The notes beneath the pieces were generated by a model. That model saw only the letters and a program-made list of their open reading frames with translations. It made no database searches and had not been told where the DNA came from. Shown here one piece after another: positions 50,801-64,000 of a DNA stretch of 64,000 nucleotides. Position 1 is the first letter of the stretch. The number at the start of each line of letters is the position of its first letter. This DNA is from Auanema rhodensis. Lineage: Eukaryota > Nematoda > Chromadorea > Rhabditida > Rhabditidae. The stretch covers positions 9,486,001 through 9,550,000 of the forward strand of contig OZ059895.1 in assembly GCA_964057225.1 (NCBI GenBank), given 5' to 3'. Made by a program: the position numbers and the translations under genes.

Positions 50801-53800
50801 TTTTTTAATGATTAAAAATTTGAAAAATGAAATTATGAAATAGTGGTAGAAATATAAAATTGTCTAAAATATGGAATTAAATAAAATAGATGGAGTGAAA
50901 TTGCTTGGAAAATATAAATCAGTTTCATGTTTCAGTTTTTGAGCATCACAATATTGAAATTTAAATGTTTTTTAATGATTAAAAATTTAAAAAATGAAAT
51001 TATGAAATAATGGTAGAAATATAAAATTGTTTAAAATATGGAATTAAATAAAATAGATGGAGTGAAATTGCTTGTTAAATATAAATCATTTTCATGTTTC
51101 AGTTTTTAAGCATCACAATATTGAAATTTGAATGTTTTTTTAATGATTAAAAATTTAAAAAATGAAATTATGAAATAGTGGTAGAAATATAAAATTGTTT
51201 AAAATATGGAATTAAATAAAATAGATGGAGTGAAATTGCTTGGGAAATATAAATCAGTTCCATGTTTCAATTTTTGAGCATCACAATATTGAAATTTAAA
51301 TGTTTTTTAATGATTAAAAATTTAAAAAATGAAATTATGAAATAGTGGTAGAAATATAAAATTGTTTAAAAAATATGGAATTAAATAAAATAGATGGAGT
51401 GAAATTGCTTGTAAAATATAAATCATTTTCGAATAAAATAGATGAAGTGAACTTGCTTGGAAAATATAAATCAGTTTCATGTTTTAGTTTTTGAGCATCA
51501 CAATATTGAAATTTAAATGTTTTTTAATGATTAAAAATTTAAAAAATGAAATTATGAAATAGTGGTAGAAATATAAAATTGTTTAAAATATGGAATTAAA
51601 TAAAATAGATGTAGTGAACTTGCTTGGAAAATATAAATCAGTTTCATGTTTCAGTTTTTGAGCATCACAATATTGAAATTTAAATGTTTTTTAATGATTA
51701 AAAATTTAAAAAATGAAATTATGAAATAATGGTAGAAATATAAAATTGTTTAAAATATGGAATTAAATAAAATAGATGGAGTGAAATTGCTTGGAAAATA
51801 TAAATCAGTTTCATGTTTCAGTTTTTAAGCATCACAATATTGAAATTTAAATGTTTTTTAATGATTAAAAATTTAAAAAATGAAATTATGAAATAGTGGT
51901 AGAAATATAAAAATGTTTAAAATATGGAATTAAATAAAATAGATGGAGTGAAATTGCTTGGAAAATATAAATCAGTTTCATGTTTCAGTTTTTGAGCATC
52001 ACAATATTGAAGTTTGAATGTTTTTTAATGATTAAAAATTTAAAAAATGAAATTATGAAATAATGGTAGAAATATAAAATTGTTTAAAATATGGAATTGA
52101 ATAAAATAGATGAAGTGAACTTGCTTGGAAAATATGAATCAGTTTCATGTTTTAGTTTTTGAGCATCACAATATTGAAATTTAAATGTTTTTTAATGATT
52201 AAAAATTTAAAAAATGAAATTATGAAATAGTGGTAGAAATATAAAATTGTTTAAAATATGGAATTGAATAAAATAGATGAAGTGAAATTGCTTGGAAAAT
52301 ATAAATCAGTTTCATGTTTCAGTTTTTGAGCATCACAATATTGAAATTTGAATGTTTTTTAATGATTAAAAATTTAAAAAATGAATTTATGAAATAATGG
52401 TAGAAATATAAAATTGTTTAAAATATGGAATTGAATAAAATAGATGAAGTGAACTTGCTTGGAAAATATAAATCAGTTTCATGTTTCAGTTTTTGAGCAT
52501 CACAATATTGAAATTTAAATGTTTTTTAATGATTAAAAATTTAAAAAATGAAATTATGAAATAGTGGTAGAAATATAAAATTGTTTAAAATATGGAATTG
52601 AATAAAATAGATGAAGTGAAATTGCTTGGAAAATATAAATCAGTTTCATGTTTCAGTTTTTGAGCATCACAATATTGAAATTTGAATGTTTTTTAATGAT
52701 TAAAAATTTAAAAAATGAATTTATGAAATAATGGTAGAAATATAAAATTGTTTAAAATATGGAATTGAATAAAATAGATGAAGTGAACTTGCTTGGAAAA
52801 TATAAATCAGTTTCATGTTTTAGTTTTTGAGCATCACAATATTGAAATTTAAATGTTTTTTAATGATTAAAAATTTAAAAAATGAAATTATGAAATAGTG
52901 GTAGAAATATAAAATTGTTTAAAATATGGAATTGAATAAAATAGATGAAGTGAAATTGCTTGGAAAATATAAATCAGTTTCATGTTTCAGTTTTTGAGCA
53001 TCACAATATTGAAATTTGAATGTTTTTTAATGATTAAAAATTTAAAAAATGAATTTATGAAATAATGGTAGAAATATAAAATTGTTTAAAATATGGAATT
53101 GAATAAAATAGATGAAGTGAACTTGCTTGGAAAATATAAATCAGTTTCATGTTTCAGTTTTTGAGCATCACAATATTGAAATTTAAATGTTTTTTAATGA
53201 TTAAAAATTTAAAAAATGAAATTATGAAATAATGGTAGAAATATAAAATTGTTTAAAATATGGAATTAAATGAAATAGATGGAGTGAAATTGCTTGGAAA
53301 ATATTAATCAGTTTCATGTTTCAGTTTTTGAGCATCACAATATTGAAATTTAAATGTTTTTTAATGATTAAAAATTTAAAAAATGAAATTATGAAATAGT
53401 GGTAGAAATATAAAATTGTTTAAAATATGGAATTAAATAAAATAGATGGAGTGAAATTGCTTGGAAAATATAAATCAGTTTCATGTTTCAGTTTTTAAGC
53501 ATCACAATATTGAAATTTGAATGTTTTTTTAATGATTAAAAATTTAAAAAATGAAATTATGAAATAGTGGTAGAAATATAAAATTGTTTAAAATATGGAA
53601 TTAAATAAAATAGATGAAGTGAACTTGCTTGGAAAATATGAATCAGTTTCATGTTTCAGTTTTTGAGCATCACAATATTGAAATTTAAATGTTTTTTAAT
53701 GATTAAAAATTTAAAAAATGAAATTATGAAATAATGGTAGAAATATAAAATTGTTTAAAATATGGAATTAAATAAAATAGATGGAGTGAAATTGCTTGCA

Positions 53801-56800
53801 AAATATAAATCAGTTTCATGTTTCAGTTTTTGAGCATCACAATATTGAAATTTGAATGTTTTTTTAATGATTAAAAATTTAAAAAATGAAATTATGAAAT
53901 AGTGGTAGAAATATAAAATTGTTTAAAATATGGAATTAAATAAAATAGATGGAGTGAAATTGCTTGGAAAATATAAATCAGTTTCATGTTTTAGTTTTTG
54001 AGCATCACAATATTGAAATTTAAATGTTTTTTAATGATTAAAAATTTAAAAAATGAAATTATGAAATAGTGGTAGAAATATAAAATTGTTTAAAATATGG
54101 AATTGAATAAAATAGATGAAGTGAAATTGCTTGGAAAATATAAATCAGTTTCATGTTTCAGTTTTTGAGCATCACAATATTGAAATTTGAATGTTTTTTA
54201 ATGATTAAAAATTTAAAAAATGAATTTATGAAATAATGGTAGAAATATAAAATTGTTTAAAATATGGAATTGAATAAAATAGATGAAGTGAACTTGCTTG
54301 GAAAATATAAATCAGTTTCATGTTTCAGTTTTTGAGCATCACAATATTGAAATTTAAATGTTTTTTAATGATTAAAAATTTAAAAAATGAAATTATGAAA
54401 TAATGGTAGAAATATAAAATTGTTTAAAATATGGAATTAAATAAAATAGATGGAGTGAAATTGCTTGGAAAATATAAATCAGTTTCATGTTTCAGTTTTT
54501 AAGCATCACAATATTGAAATTTGAATGTTTTTTTAATGATTAAAAATTTAAAAAATGAAATTATGAAATAGTGGTAGAAATATAAAATTGTTTGAAATAT
54601 GGAATTAAATAAAATAGATGAAGTGAAATTGCTTGGAAAATATAAATCAGTTTCATGTTTCAGTTCTTGAGCATCACAATATTGAAATTTAAATGTTTTT
54701 TAATGATTAAAAATTTAAAAAATGAAATTATGAAATAGTGGTAGAAATATAAAACTGTTTAAAATATGGAATTAAATAAAATAGATGGAGTGAAATTGCT
54801 TGGAAAATATGAATCAGTTTCATATTTCAGTTTTTGAGCATCACAATATTGAAATTTAAATGTTTTTTAATGATTAAAAATTTAAAAAATGAAATTATGA
54901 AATAATGGTAGAAATATAAAATTGTTTAAAATATGGAATTAAATAAAATAGATGGAGTGAAATTGCTTGGAAAATATAAATCAGTTTCATGTTTCAGTTT
55001 TTAAGCATCACAATATTGAAATTTGAATGTTTTTTTAATGATTAAAAATTTAAAAAATGAAATTATGAAATAGTGGTAGAAATATAAAATTGTTTAAAAT
55101 ATGGAATTAAATAAAATAGATGGAGTGAAATTGCTTGGAAAATATAAATCAGTTTCATGTTTCAGTTTTTGAGCATCACAATATTGAAATTTAAATGTTT
55201 TTTAATGATTAAAAATTTAAAAAATGAAATTATGAAATAGTGGTAGAAATATAAAATTGTTTAAAATATGGAATTGAATAAAATAGATGAAGTGAAATTG
55301 CTTGGAAAATATAAATCAGTTTCATGTTTCAGTTTTTGAGCATCACAATATTGAAATTTGAATGTTTTTTAATGATTAAAAATTTAAAAAATGAATTTAT
55401 GAAATAATGGTAGAAATATAAAATTGTTTAAAATATGGAATTGAATAAAATAGATGAAGTGAACTTGCTTGGAAAATATAAATCAGTTTCATGTTTCAGT
55501 TTTTGAGCATCACAATATTGAAATTTAAATGTTTTTTAATGATTAAAAATTTAAAAAATGAAATTATGAAATAATGGTAGAAATATAAAATTGTTTAAAA
55601 TATGGAATTAAATAAAATAGATGGAGTGAAATTGCTTGGAAAATATAAATCAGTTTCATGTTTCAGTTTTTAAGCATCACAATATTGAAATTTGAATGTT
55701 TTTTTAATGATTAAAAATTTAAAAAATGAAATTATGAAATAGTGGTAGAAATATAAAATTGTTTTAAATATGGAATTAAATAAAATAGATGGAGTGAAAT
55801 TGCTTGGAAAATATAAATCAGTTTCATGTTTCAGTTCTTGAGCATCACAATATTGAAATTTAAATGTTTTTTAATGATTAAAAATTTAAAAAATGAAATT
55901 ATGAAATAGTGGTAGAAATATAAAACTGTTTAAAATATGGAATTAAATAAAATAGATGGAGTGAAATTGCTTGGAAAATATGAATCAGTTTCATGTTTCA
56001 GTTTTTGAGCATCACAATATTGAAATTTAAATGTTTTTTAATGATTAAAAATTTAAAAAATGAAATTATGAAATAATGGTAGAAATATAAAATTGTTTAA
56101 AATATGGAATTAAATAAAATAGATGGAGTGAAATTGCTTGGAAAATATAAATCAGTTTCATGTTTCAGTTTTTAAGCATCACAATATTGAAATTTAAATG
56201 TTTTTTAATGATTAAAAATTTAAAAAATGAAATTATGAAATAGTGGTAGAAATATAAAATTGTTTAAAATATGGAATTAAATAAAATAGATGGAGTGAAA
56301 TTGCTTGGAAAATATAAATCAGTTTCATGTTTCAGTTTTTAAGCATCACAATATTGAAATTTGAATGTTTTTTTAATGATTAAAAATTTAAAAAATGAAA
56401 TTATGAAATAGTGGTAGAAATATAAAATTGTTTAAAATATGGAATTAAATAAAATAGATGGAGTGAAATTGCTTGGAAAATATAAATCAGTTTCATGTTT
56501 CAGTTTTTAAGCATCACAATATTGAAATTTGAATGTTTTTTAATGATTAAAAATTTAAAAAATGAATTTATGAAATAATGGTAGAAATATAAAATTGTTT
56601 AAAATATGGAATTGAATAAAATAGATGAAGTGAACTTGCTTGGAAAATATAAATCAGTTTCATGTTTCAGTTTTTGAGCATCACAATATTGAAATTTAAA
56701 TGTTTTTTAATGATTAAAAATTTAAAAAATGAAATTATGAAATAGTGGTAGAAATATAAAATTGTTTAAAATATGGAATTGAATAAAATAGATGAAGTGA

Positions 56801-59800
56801 ACTTGCTTGGAAAATATAAATCAGTTTCATGTTTCAGTTTTTGAGCATCACAATATTGAAATTTAAATGTTTTTTAATGATTAAAAATTTAAAAAATGAA
56901 ATTATGAAATAATGGTAGAAATATAAAATTGTTTAAAATATGGAATTAAATAAAATAGATGGAGTGAAATTGCTTGGAAAATATAAATCAGTTTCATGTT
57001 TCAGTTTTTGAGCATCAGAATATTGAAATTTAAATGTTTTTTAATGATTAAAAATTTAAAAAATGAAATTATGAAATAGTGGTAGAAATATAAAACTGTT
57101 TAAAATATGGAATTAAATAAAATAGATGGAGTGAAATTGCTTGGAAAATATGAATCAGTTTCATGTTTCAGTTTTTGAGCATCACAATATTGAAATTTAA
57201 ATGTTTTTTAATGATTAAAAATTTAAAAAATGAAATTATGAAATAATGGTAGAAATATAAAATTGTTTAAAATATGGAATTAAATAAAATAGATGGAGTG
57301 AAATTGCTTGGAAAATATAAATCAGTTTCATGTTTCAGTTTTTAAGCATCACAATATTGAAATTTGAATGTTTTTTAATGATTAAAAATTTAAAAAATGA
57401 ATTTATGAAATAATGGTAGAAATATAAAATTGTTTAAAATATGGAATTGAATAAAATAGATGAAGTGAACTTGCTTGGAAAATATAAATCAGTTTCATGT
57501 TTCAGTTTTTGAGCATCACAATATTGAAATTTAAATGTTTTTTAATGATTAAAAATTTAAAAAATGAAATTATGAAATAGTGGTAGAAATATAAAATTGT
57601 TTAAAATATGGAATTGAATAAAATAGATGAAGTGAAATTGCTTGGAAAATATAAATCAGTTTCATGTTTCAGTTTTTGAGCATCACAATATTGAAATTTG
57701 AATGTTTTTTAATGATTAAAAATTTAAAAAATGAATTTATGAAATAATGGTAGAAATATAAAATTGTTTAAAATATGGAATTGAATAAAATAGATGAAGT
57801 GAACTTGCTTGGAAAATATAAATCAGTTTCATGTTTTAGTTTTTGAGCATCACAATATTGAAATTTAAATGTTTTTTAATGATTAAAAATTTAAAAAATG
57901 AAATTATGAAATAGTGGTAGAAATATAAAATTGTTTAAAATATGGAATTGAATAAAATAGATGAAGTGAAATTGCTTGGAAAATATAAATCAGTTTCATG
58001 TTTCAGTTTTTGAGCATCACAATATTGAAATTTGAATGTTTTTTAATGATTAAAAATTTAAAAAATGAATTTATGAAATAATGGTAGAAATATAAAATTG
58101 TTTAAAATATGGAATTGAATAAAATAGATGAAGTGAACTTGCTTGGAAAATATAAATCAGTTTCATGTTTCAGTTTTTGAGCATCACAATATTGAAATTT
58201 AAATGTTTTTTAATGATTAAAAATTTAAAAAATGAAATTATGAAATAATGGTAGAAATATAAAATTGTTTAAAATATGGAATTAAATAAAATAGATGGAG
58301 TGAAATTGCTTGGAAAATATTAATCAGTTTCATGTTTCAGTTTTTGAGCATCACAATATTGAAATTTAAATGTTTTTTAATGATTAAAAATTTAAAAAAT
58401 GAAATTATGAAATAGTGGTAGAAATATAAAATTGTTTAAAATATGGAATTAAATAAAATAGATGGAGTGAAATTGCTTGGAAAATATAAATCAGTTTCAT
58501 GTTTCAGTTTTTAAGCATCACAATATTGAAATTTGAATGTTTTTTTAATGATTAAAAATTTAAAAAATGAAATTATGAAATAGTGGTAGAAATATAAAAT
58601 TGTTTAAAATATGGAATTAAATAAAATAGATGAAGTGAACTTGCTTGGAAAATATGAATCAGTTTCATGTTTCAGTTTTTGAGCATCACAATATTGAAAT
58701 TTAAATGTTTTTTAATGATTAAAAATTTAAAAAATGAAATTATGAAATAATGGTAGAAATATAAAATTGTTTAAAATATGGAATTAAATAAAATAGATGG
58801 AGTGAAATTGCTTGCAAAATATAAATCAGTTTCATGTTTCAGTTTTTGAGCATCACAATATTGAAATTTGAATGTTTTTTTAATGATTAAAAATTTAAAA
58901 AATGAAATTATGAAATAGTGGTAGAAATATAAAATTGTTTAAAATATGGAATTAAATAAAATAGATGGAGTGAAATTGCTTGGAAAATATAAATCAGTTT
59001 CATGTTTTAGTTTTTGAGCATCACAATATTGAAATTTAAATGTTTTTTAATGATTAAAAATTTAAAAAATGAAATTATGAAATAGTGGTAGAAATATAAA
59101 ATTGTTTAAAATATGGAATTGAATAAAATAGATGAAGTGAAATTGCTTGGAAAATATAAATCAGTTTCATGTTTCAGTTTTTGAGCATCACAATATTGAA
59201 ATTTGAATGTTTTTTAATGATTAAAAATTTAAAAAATGAATTTATGAAATAATGGTAGAAATATAAAATTGTTTAAAATATGGAATTGAATAAAATAGAT
59301 GAAGTGAACTTGCTTGGAAAATATAAATCAGTTTCATGTTTCAGTTTTTGAGCATCACAATATTGAAATTTAAATGTTTTTTAATGATTAAAAATTTAAA
59401 AAATGAAATTATGAAATAATGGTAGAAATATAAAATTGTTTAAAATATGGAATTAAATAAAATAGATGGAGTGAAATTGCTTGGAAAATATAAATCAGTT
59501 TCATGTTTCAGTTTTTAAGCATCACAATATTGAAATTTGAATGTTTTTTTAATGATTAAAAATTTAAAAAATGAAATTATGAAATAGTGGTAGAAATATA
59601 AAATTGTTTGAAATATGGAATTAAATAAAATAGATGAAGTGAAATTGCTTGGAAAATATAAATCAGTTTCATGTTTCAGTTCTTGAGCATCACAATATTG
59701 AAATTTAAATGTTTTTTAATGATTAAAAATTTAAAAAATGAAATTATGAAATAGTGGTAGAAATATAAAATTGTTTAAAATATGGAATTGAATAAAATAG

Positions 59801-62800
59801 ATGAAGTGAACTTGCTTGGAAAATATAAATCAGTTTCATGTTTCAGTTTTTGAGCATCACAATATTGAAATTTAAATGTTTTTTAATGATTAAAAATTTA
59901 AAAAATGAAATTATGAAATAATGGTAGAAATATAAAATTGTTTAAAATATGGAATTAAATAAAATAGATGGAGTGAAATTGCTTGGAAAATATAAATCAG
60001 TTTCATGTTTCAGTTTTTAAGCATCACAATATTGAAATTTGAATGTTTTTTTAATGATTAAAAATTTAAAAAATGAAATTATGAAATAGTGGTAGAAATA
60101 TAAAATTGTTTGAAATATGGAATTAAATAAAATAGATGAAGTGAAATTGCTTGGAAAATATAAATCAGTTTCATGTTTCAGTTCTTGAGCATCACAATAT
60201 TGAAATTTAAATGTTTTTTAATGATTAAAAATTTAAAAAATGAAATTATGAAATAGTGGTAGAAATATAAAACTGTTTAAAATATGGAATTAAATAAAAT
60301 AGATGGAGTGAAATTGCTTGGAAAATATGAATCAGTTTCATGTTTCAGTTTTTGAGCATCACAATATTGAAATTTAAATGTTTTTTAATGATTAAAAATT
60401 TAAAAAATGAAATTATGAAATAATGGTAGAAATATAAAATTGTTTAAAATATGGAATTAAATAAAATAGATGGAGTGAAATTGCTTGGAAAATATAAATC
60501 AGTTTCATGTTTCAGTTTTTAAGCATCACAATATTGAAATTTGAATGTTTTTTTAATGATTAAAAATTTAAAAAATGAAATTATGAAATAATGGTAGAAA
60601 TATAAAATTGTTTAAAATATGGAATTAAATAAAATAGATGGAGTGAAATTGCTTGGAAAATATAAATCAGTTTCATGTTTTAGTTTTTGAGCATCACAAT
60701 ATTGAAATTTAAATGTTTTTTAATGATTAAAAATTTGAAAAATGAAATTATGAAATAGTGGTAGAAATATAAAATTGTCTAAAATATGGAATTAAATAAA
60801 ATAGATGGAGTGAAATTGCTTGGAAAATATAAATCAGTTTCATGTTTCAGTTTTTGAGCATCACAATATTGAAATTTAAATGTTTTTTAATGATTAAAAA
60901 TTTAAAAAATGAAATTATGAAATAATGGTAGAAATATAAAATTGTTTAAAATATGGAATTAAATAAAATAGATGGAGTGAAATTGCTTGTTAAATATAAA
61001 TCATTTTCATGTTTCAGTTTTTAAGCATCACAATATTGAAATTTGAATGTTTTTTTAATGATTAAAAATTTAAAAAATGAAATTATGAAATAGTGGTAGA
61101 AATATAAAATTGTTTAAAATATGGAATTAAATAAAATAGATGGAGTGAAATTGCTTGGGAAATATAAATCAGTTCCATGTTTCAATTTTTGAGCATCACA
61201 ATATTGAAATTTAAATGTTTTTTAATGATTAAAAATTTAAAAAATGAAATTATGAAATAGTGGTAGAAATATAAAATTGTTTAAAAAATATGGAATTAAA
61301 TAAAATAGATGGAGTGAAATTGCTTGTAAAATATAAATCATTTTCGAATAAAATAGATGAAGTGAACTTGCTTGGAAAATATAAATCAGTTTCATGTTTT
61401 AGTTTTTGAGCATCACAATATTGAAATTTAAATGTTTTTTAATGATTAAAAATTTAAAAAATGAAATTATGAAATAGTGGTAGAAATATAAAATTGTTTA
61501 AAATATGGAATTAAATAAAATAGATGTAGTGAACTTGCTTGGAAAATATAAATCAGTTTCATGTTTCAGTTTTTGAGCATCACAATATTGAAATTTAAAT
61601 GTTTTTTAATGATTAAAAATTTAAAAAATGAAATTATGAAATAATGGTAGAAATATAAAATTGTTTAAAATATGGAATTAAATAAAATAGATGGAGTGAA
61701 ATTGCTTGGAAAATATAAATCAGTTTCATGTTTCAGTTTTTAAGCATCACAATATTGAAATTTAAATGTTTTTTAATGATTAAAAATTTAAAAAATGAAA
61801 TTATGAAATAGTGGTAGAAATATAAAAATGTTTAAAATATGGAATTAAATAAAATAGATGGAGTGAAATTGCTTGGAAAATATAAATCAGTTTCATGTTT
61901 CAGTTTTTGAGCATCACAATATTGAAGTTTGAATGTTTTTTAATGATTAAAAATTTAAAAAATGAAATTATGAAATAATGGTAGAAATATAAAATTGTTT
62001 AAAATATGGAATTGAATAAAATAGATGAAGTGAACTTGCTTGGAAAATATGAATCAGTTTCATGTTTTAGTTTTTGAGCATCACAATATTGAAATTTAAA
62101 TGTTTTTTAATGATTAAAAATTTAAAAAATGAAATTATGAAATAGTGGTAGAAATATAAAATTGTTTAAAATATGGAATTGAATAAAATAGATGAAGTGA
62201 AATTGCTTGGAAAATATAAATCAGTTTCATGTTTCAGTTTTTGAGCATCACAATATTGAAATTTGAATGTTTTTTAATGATTAAAAATTTAAAAAATGAA
62301 TTTATGAAATAATGGTAGAAATATAAAATTGTTTAAAATATGGAATTGAATAAAATAGATGAAGTGAACTTGCTTGGAAAATATAAATCAGTTTCATGTT
62401 TCAGTTTTTGAGCATCACAATATTGAAATTTAAATGTTTTTTAATGATTAAAAATTTAAAAAATGAAATTATGAAATAGTGGTAGAAATATAAAATTGTT
62501 TAAAATATGGAATTGAATAAAATAGATGAAGTGAAATTGCTTGGAAAATATAAATCAGTTTCATGTTTCAGTTTTTGAGCATCACAATATTGAAATTTGA
62601 ATGTTTTTTAATGATTAAAAATTTAAAAAATGAATTTATGAAATAATGGTAGAAATATAAAATTGTTTAAAATATGGAATTGAATAAAATAGATGAAGTG
62701 AACTTGCTTGGAAAATATAAATCAGTTTCATGTTTTAGTTTTTGAGCATCACAATATTGAAATTTAAATGTTTTTTAATGATTAAAAATTTAAAAAATGA

Positions 62801-64000
62801 AATTATGAAATAGTGGTAGAAATATAAAATTGTTTAAAATATGGAATTGAATAAAATAGATGAAGTGAAATTGCTTGGAAAATATAAATCAGTTTCATGT
62901 TTCAGTTTTTGAGCATCACAATATTGAAATTTGAATGTTTTTTAATGATTAAAAATTTAAAAAATGAATTTATGAAATAATGGTAGAAATATAAAATTGT
63001 TTAAAATATGGAATTGAATAAAATAGATGAAGTGAACTTGCTTGGAAAATATAAATCAGTTTCATGTTTCAGTTTTTGAGCATCACAATATTGAAATTTA
63101 AATGTTTTTTAATGATTAAAAATTTAAAAAATGAAATTATGAAATAATGGTAGAAATATAAAATTGTTTAAAATATGGAATTAAATGAAATAGATGGAGT
63201 GAAATTGCTTGGAAAATATTAATCAGTTTCATGTTTCAGTTTTTGAGCATCACAATATTGAAATTTAAATGTTTTTTAATGATTAAAAATTTAAAAAATG
63301 AAATTATGAAATAGTGGTAGAAATATAAAATTGTTTAAAATATGGAATTAAATAAAATAGATGGAGTGAAATTGCTTGGAAAATATAAATCAGTTTCATG
63401 TTTCAGTTTTTAAGCATCACAATATTGAAATTTGAATGTTTTTTTAATGATTAAAAATTTAAAAAATGAAATTATGAAATAGTGGTAGAAATATAAAATT
63501 GTTTAAAATATGGAATTAAATAAAATAGATGAAGTGAACTTGCTTGGAAAATATGAATCAGTTTCATGTTTCAGTTTTTGAGCATCACAATATTGAAATT
63601 TAAATGTTTTTTAATGATTAAAAATTTAAAAAATGAAATTATGAAATAATGGTAGAAATATAAAATTGTTTAAAATATGGAATTAAATAAAATAGATGGA
63701 GTGAAATTGCTTGCAAAATATAAATCAGTTTCATGTTTCAGTTTTTGAGCATCACAATATTGAAATTTGAATGTTTTTTTAATGATTAAAAATTTAAAAA
63801 ATGAAATTATGAAATAGTGGTAGAAATATAAAATTGTTTAAAATATGGAATTAAATAAAATAGATGGAGTGAAATTGCTTGGAAAATATAAATCAGTTTC
63901 ATGTTTTAGTTTTTGAGCATCACAATATTGAAATTTAAATGTTTTTTAATGATTAAAAATTTAAAAAATGAAATTATGAAATAGTGGTAGAAATATAAAA
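38835..64000 (+). repeat. Satellite higher-order repeat, right family (about 5 kb period)
   Basis: Four independent marker variants give the same spacings. The cttgcaaaat monomer (ttgc at 43828, 48897, 53796, 58812 and 63711) gives 5,069, 4,899, 5,016 and 4,899 bp. The attaatcag variant (43335, 48404, 53303, 58319 and 63218) gives identical numbers. The gaagtttgaatg variant (42041, 47110, 52009 and 61924) gives 5,069, 4,899 and 9,915. The ttgtctaaaa variant (38835, 45791, 50860 and 60775) gives 6,956, 5,069 and 9,915. Each unit has about 29-30 monomers. The first unit is longer by a 1,887-bp internal duplication. The block runs off the window. Confidence 0.88.
39742..43515 (+). repeat. 1,887-bp tandem duplication inside the right HOR family
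   Basis: Three markers repeat at exactly 1,887 bp: the cattttcg junction (39742 and 41629), gaagtttgaatg (40154 and 42041) and attaatcag (41448 and 43335). The later HOR units have only one copy, and the 6,956-bp first unit equals 5,069 + 1,887. This is therefore a duplication private to this unit, or one lost before the others were made. Confidence 0.85.

Noticed and set aside
15142..64000. Protein-coding satellite or hidden host genes in the array
   Set aside because: All six frames of the monomer carry frequent stops, no frame extends across units, and I found no interruption of the repeat other than junctions between monomer parts.
1..64000. Telomere repeat, or a CENP-B-box-like motif in the monomer
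   Set aside because: No short G-rich telomeric tandem repeat is seen. The monomer is nearly free of CpG, so the CG-containing core of the mammalian CENP-B box is absent.

Overview
The window is a eukaryotic satellite DNA array with one LTR retrotransposon inserted in it. About 56 kb of the 64 kb is a head-to-tail array of an A+T-rich monomer of about 167 bp (roughly 20% G+C, about 335 copies, all in one orientation). The only other sequence is a 7.7-kb BEL/Pao-type element at 7414-15136, flanked by a 5-bp target-site duplication (gcatc). I see no host gene, no RNA gene and no bacterial feature. The element carries a phlebovirus-glycoprotein-like envelope region, as nematode BEL/Pao elements such as Tas and Cer7 do. 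The host is therefore probably a nematode, but this rests on the element class and is uncertain.

Layout. 1-7413: satellite with a higher-order repeat (HOR) whose copies start at 161, 3491 and 5832. The first copy is 3,330 bp and the second 2,341 bp; the 989-bp difference is an internal expansion that includes two truncated monomers. 7414-15136: the retrotransposon, with a 533-bp 5' LTR, a primer-binding site, one uninterrupted 2,294-codon gag-pol-env frame, and a 3' LTR of only 383 bp. 15137-22.9 kb: satellite with local duplications, including an 835-bp five-monomer tandem copy. About 22.98-36 kb: satellite marked by a recurrent truncated-monomer junction (cattttcg/aataaaatag), in HOR copies of 2,155, 4,888 and 4,554 bp. 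About 36-38.8 kb: transition. 38.8-64 kb: a second HOR family of about 5 kb (marker spacings 5,069, 4,899, 5,016 and 4,899 bp), with a 1,887-bp internal tandem duplication at its left end and a 9,915-bp two-unit superrepeat at its right end.

The element encodes, in order, a Gag region with three CCHC zinc knuckles, an aspartic protease, reverse transcriptase, RNase H, integrase with a DUF5641-like tail, and a two-part envelope-like glycoprotein, all in the same frame. The shared parts of the two LTRs differ at only 2 of 383 sites and the long frame is open, so the insertion looks young. The end of env, the polypurine tract and the first 150 bp of the 3' LTR are missing. The intact target-site duplication and the full 5' LTR indicate that this loss happened during or after integration, so the copy is defective for replication.

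The most notable points are the env frame fused to pol without a stop, the LTR asymmetry, the Y-V-D-N at the polymerase active site, and the nested HOR structure, whose shared insertions, deletions and point variants record successive rounds of array duplication. HOR spacings were measured by hand from marker variants, so they are exact for the markers but not a full alignment.
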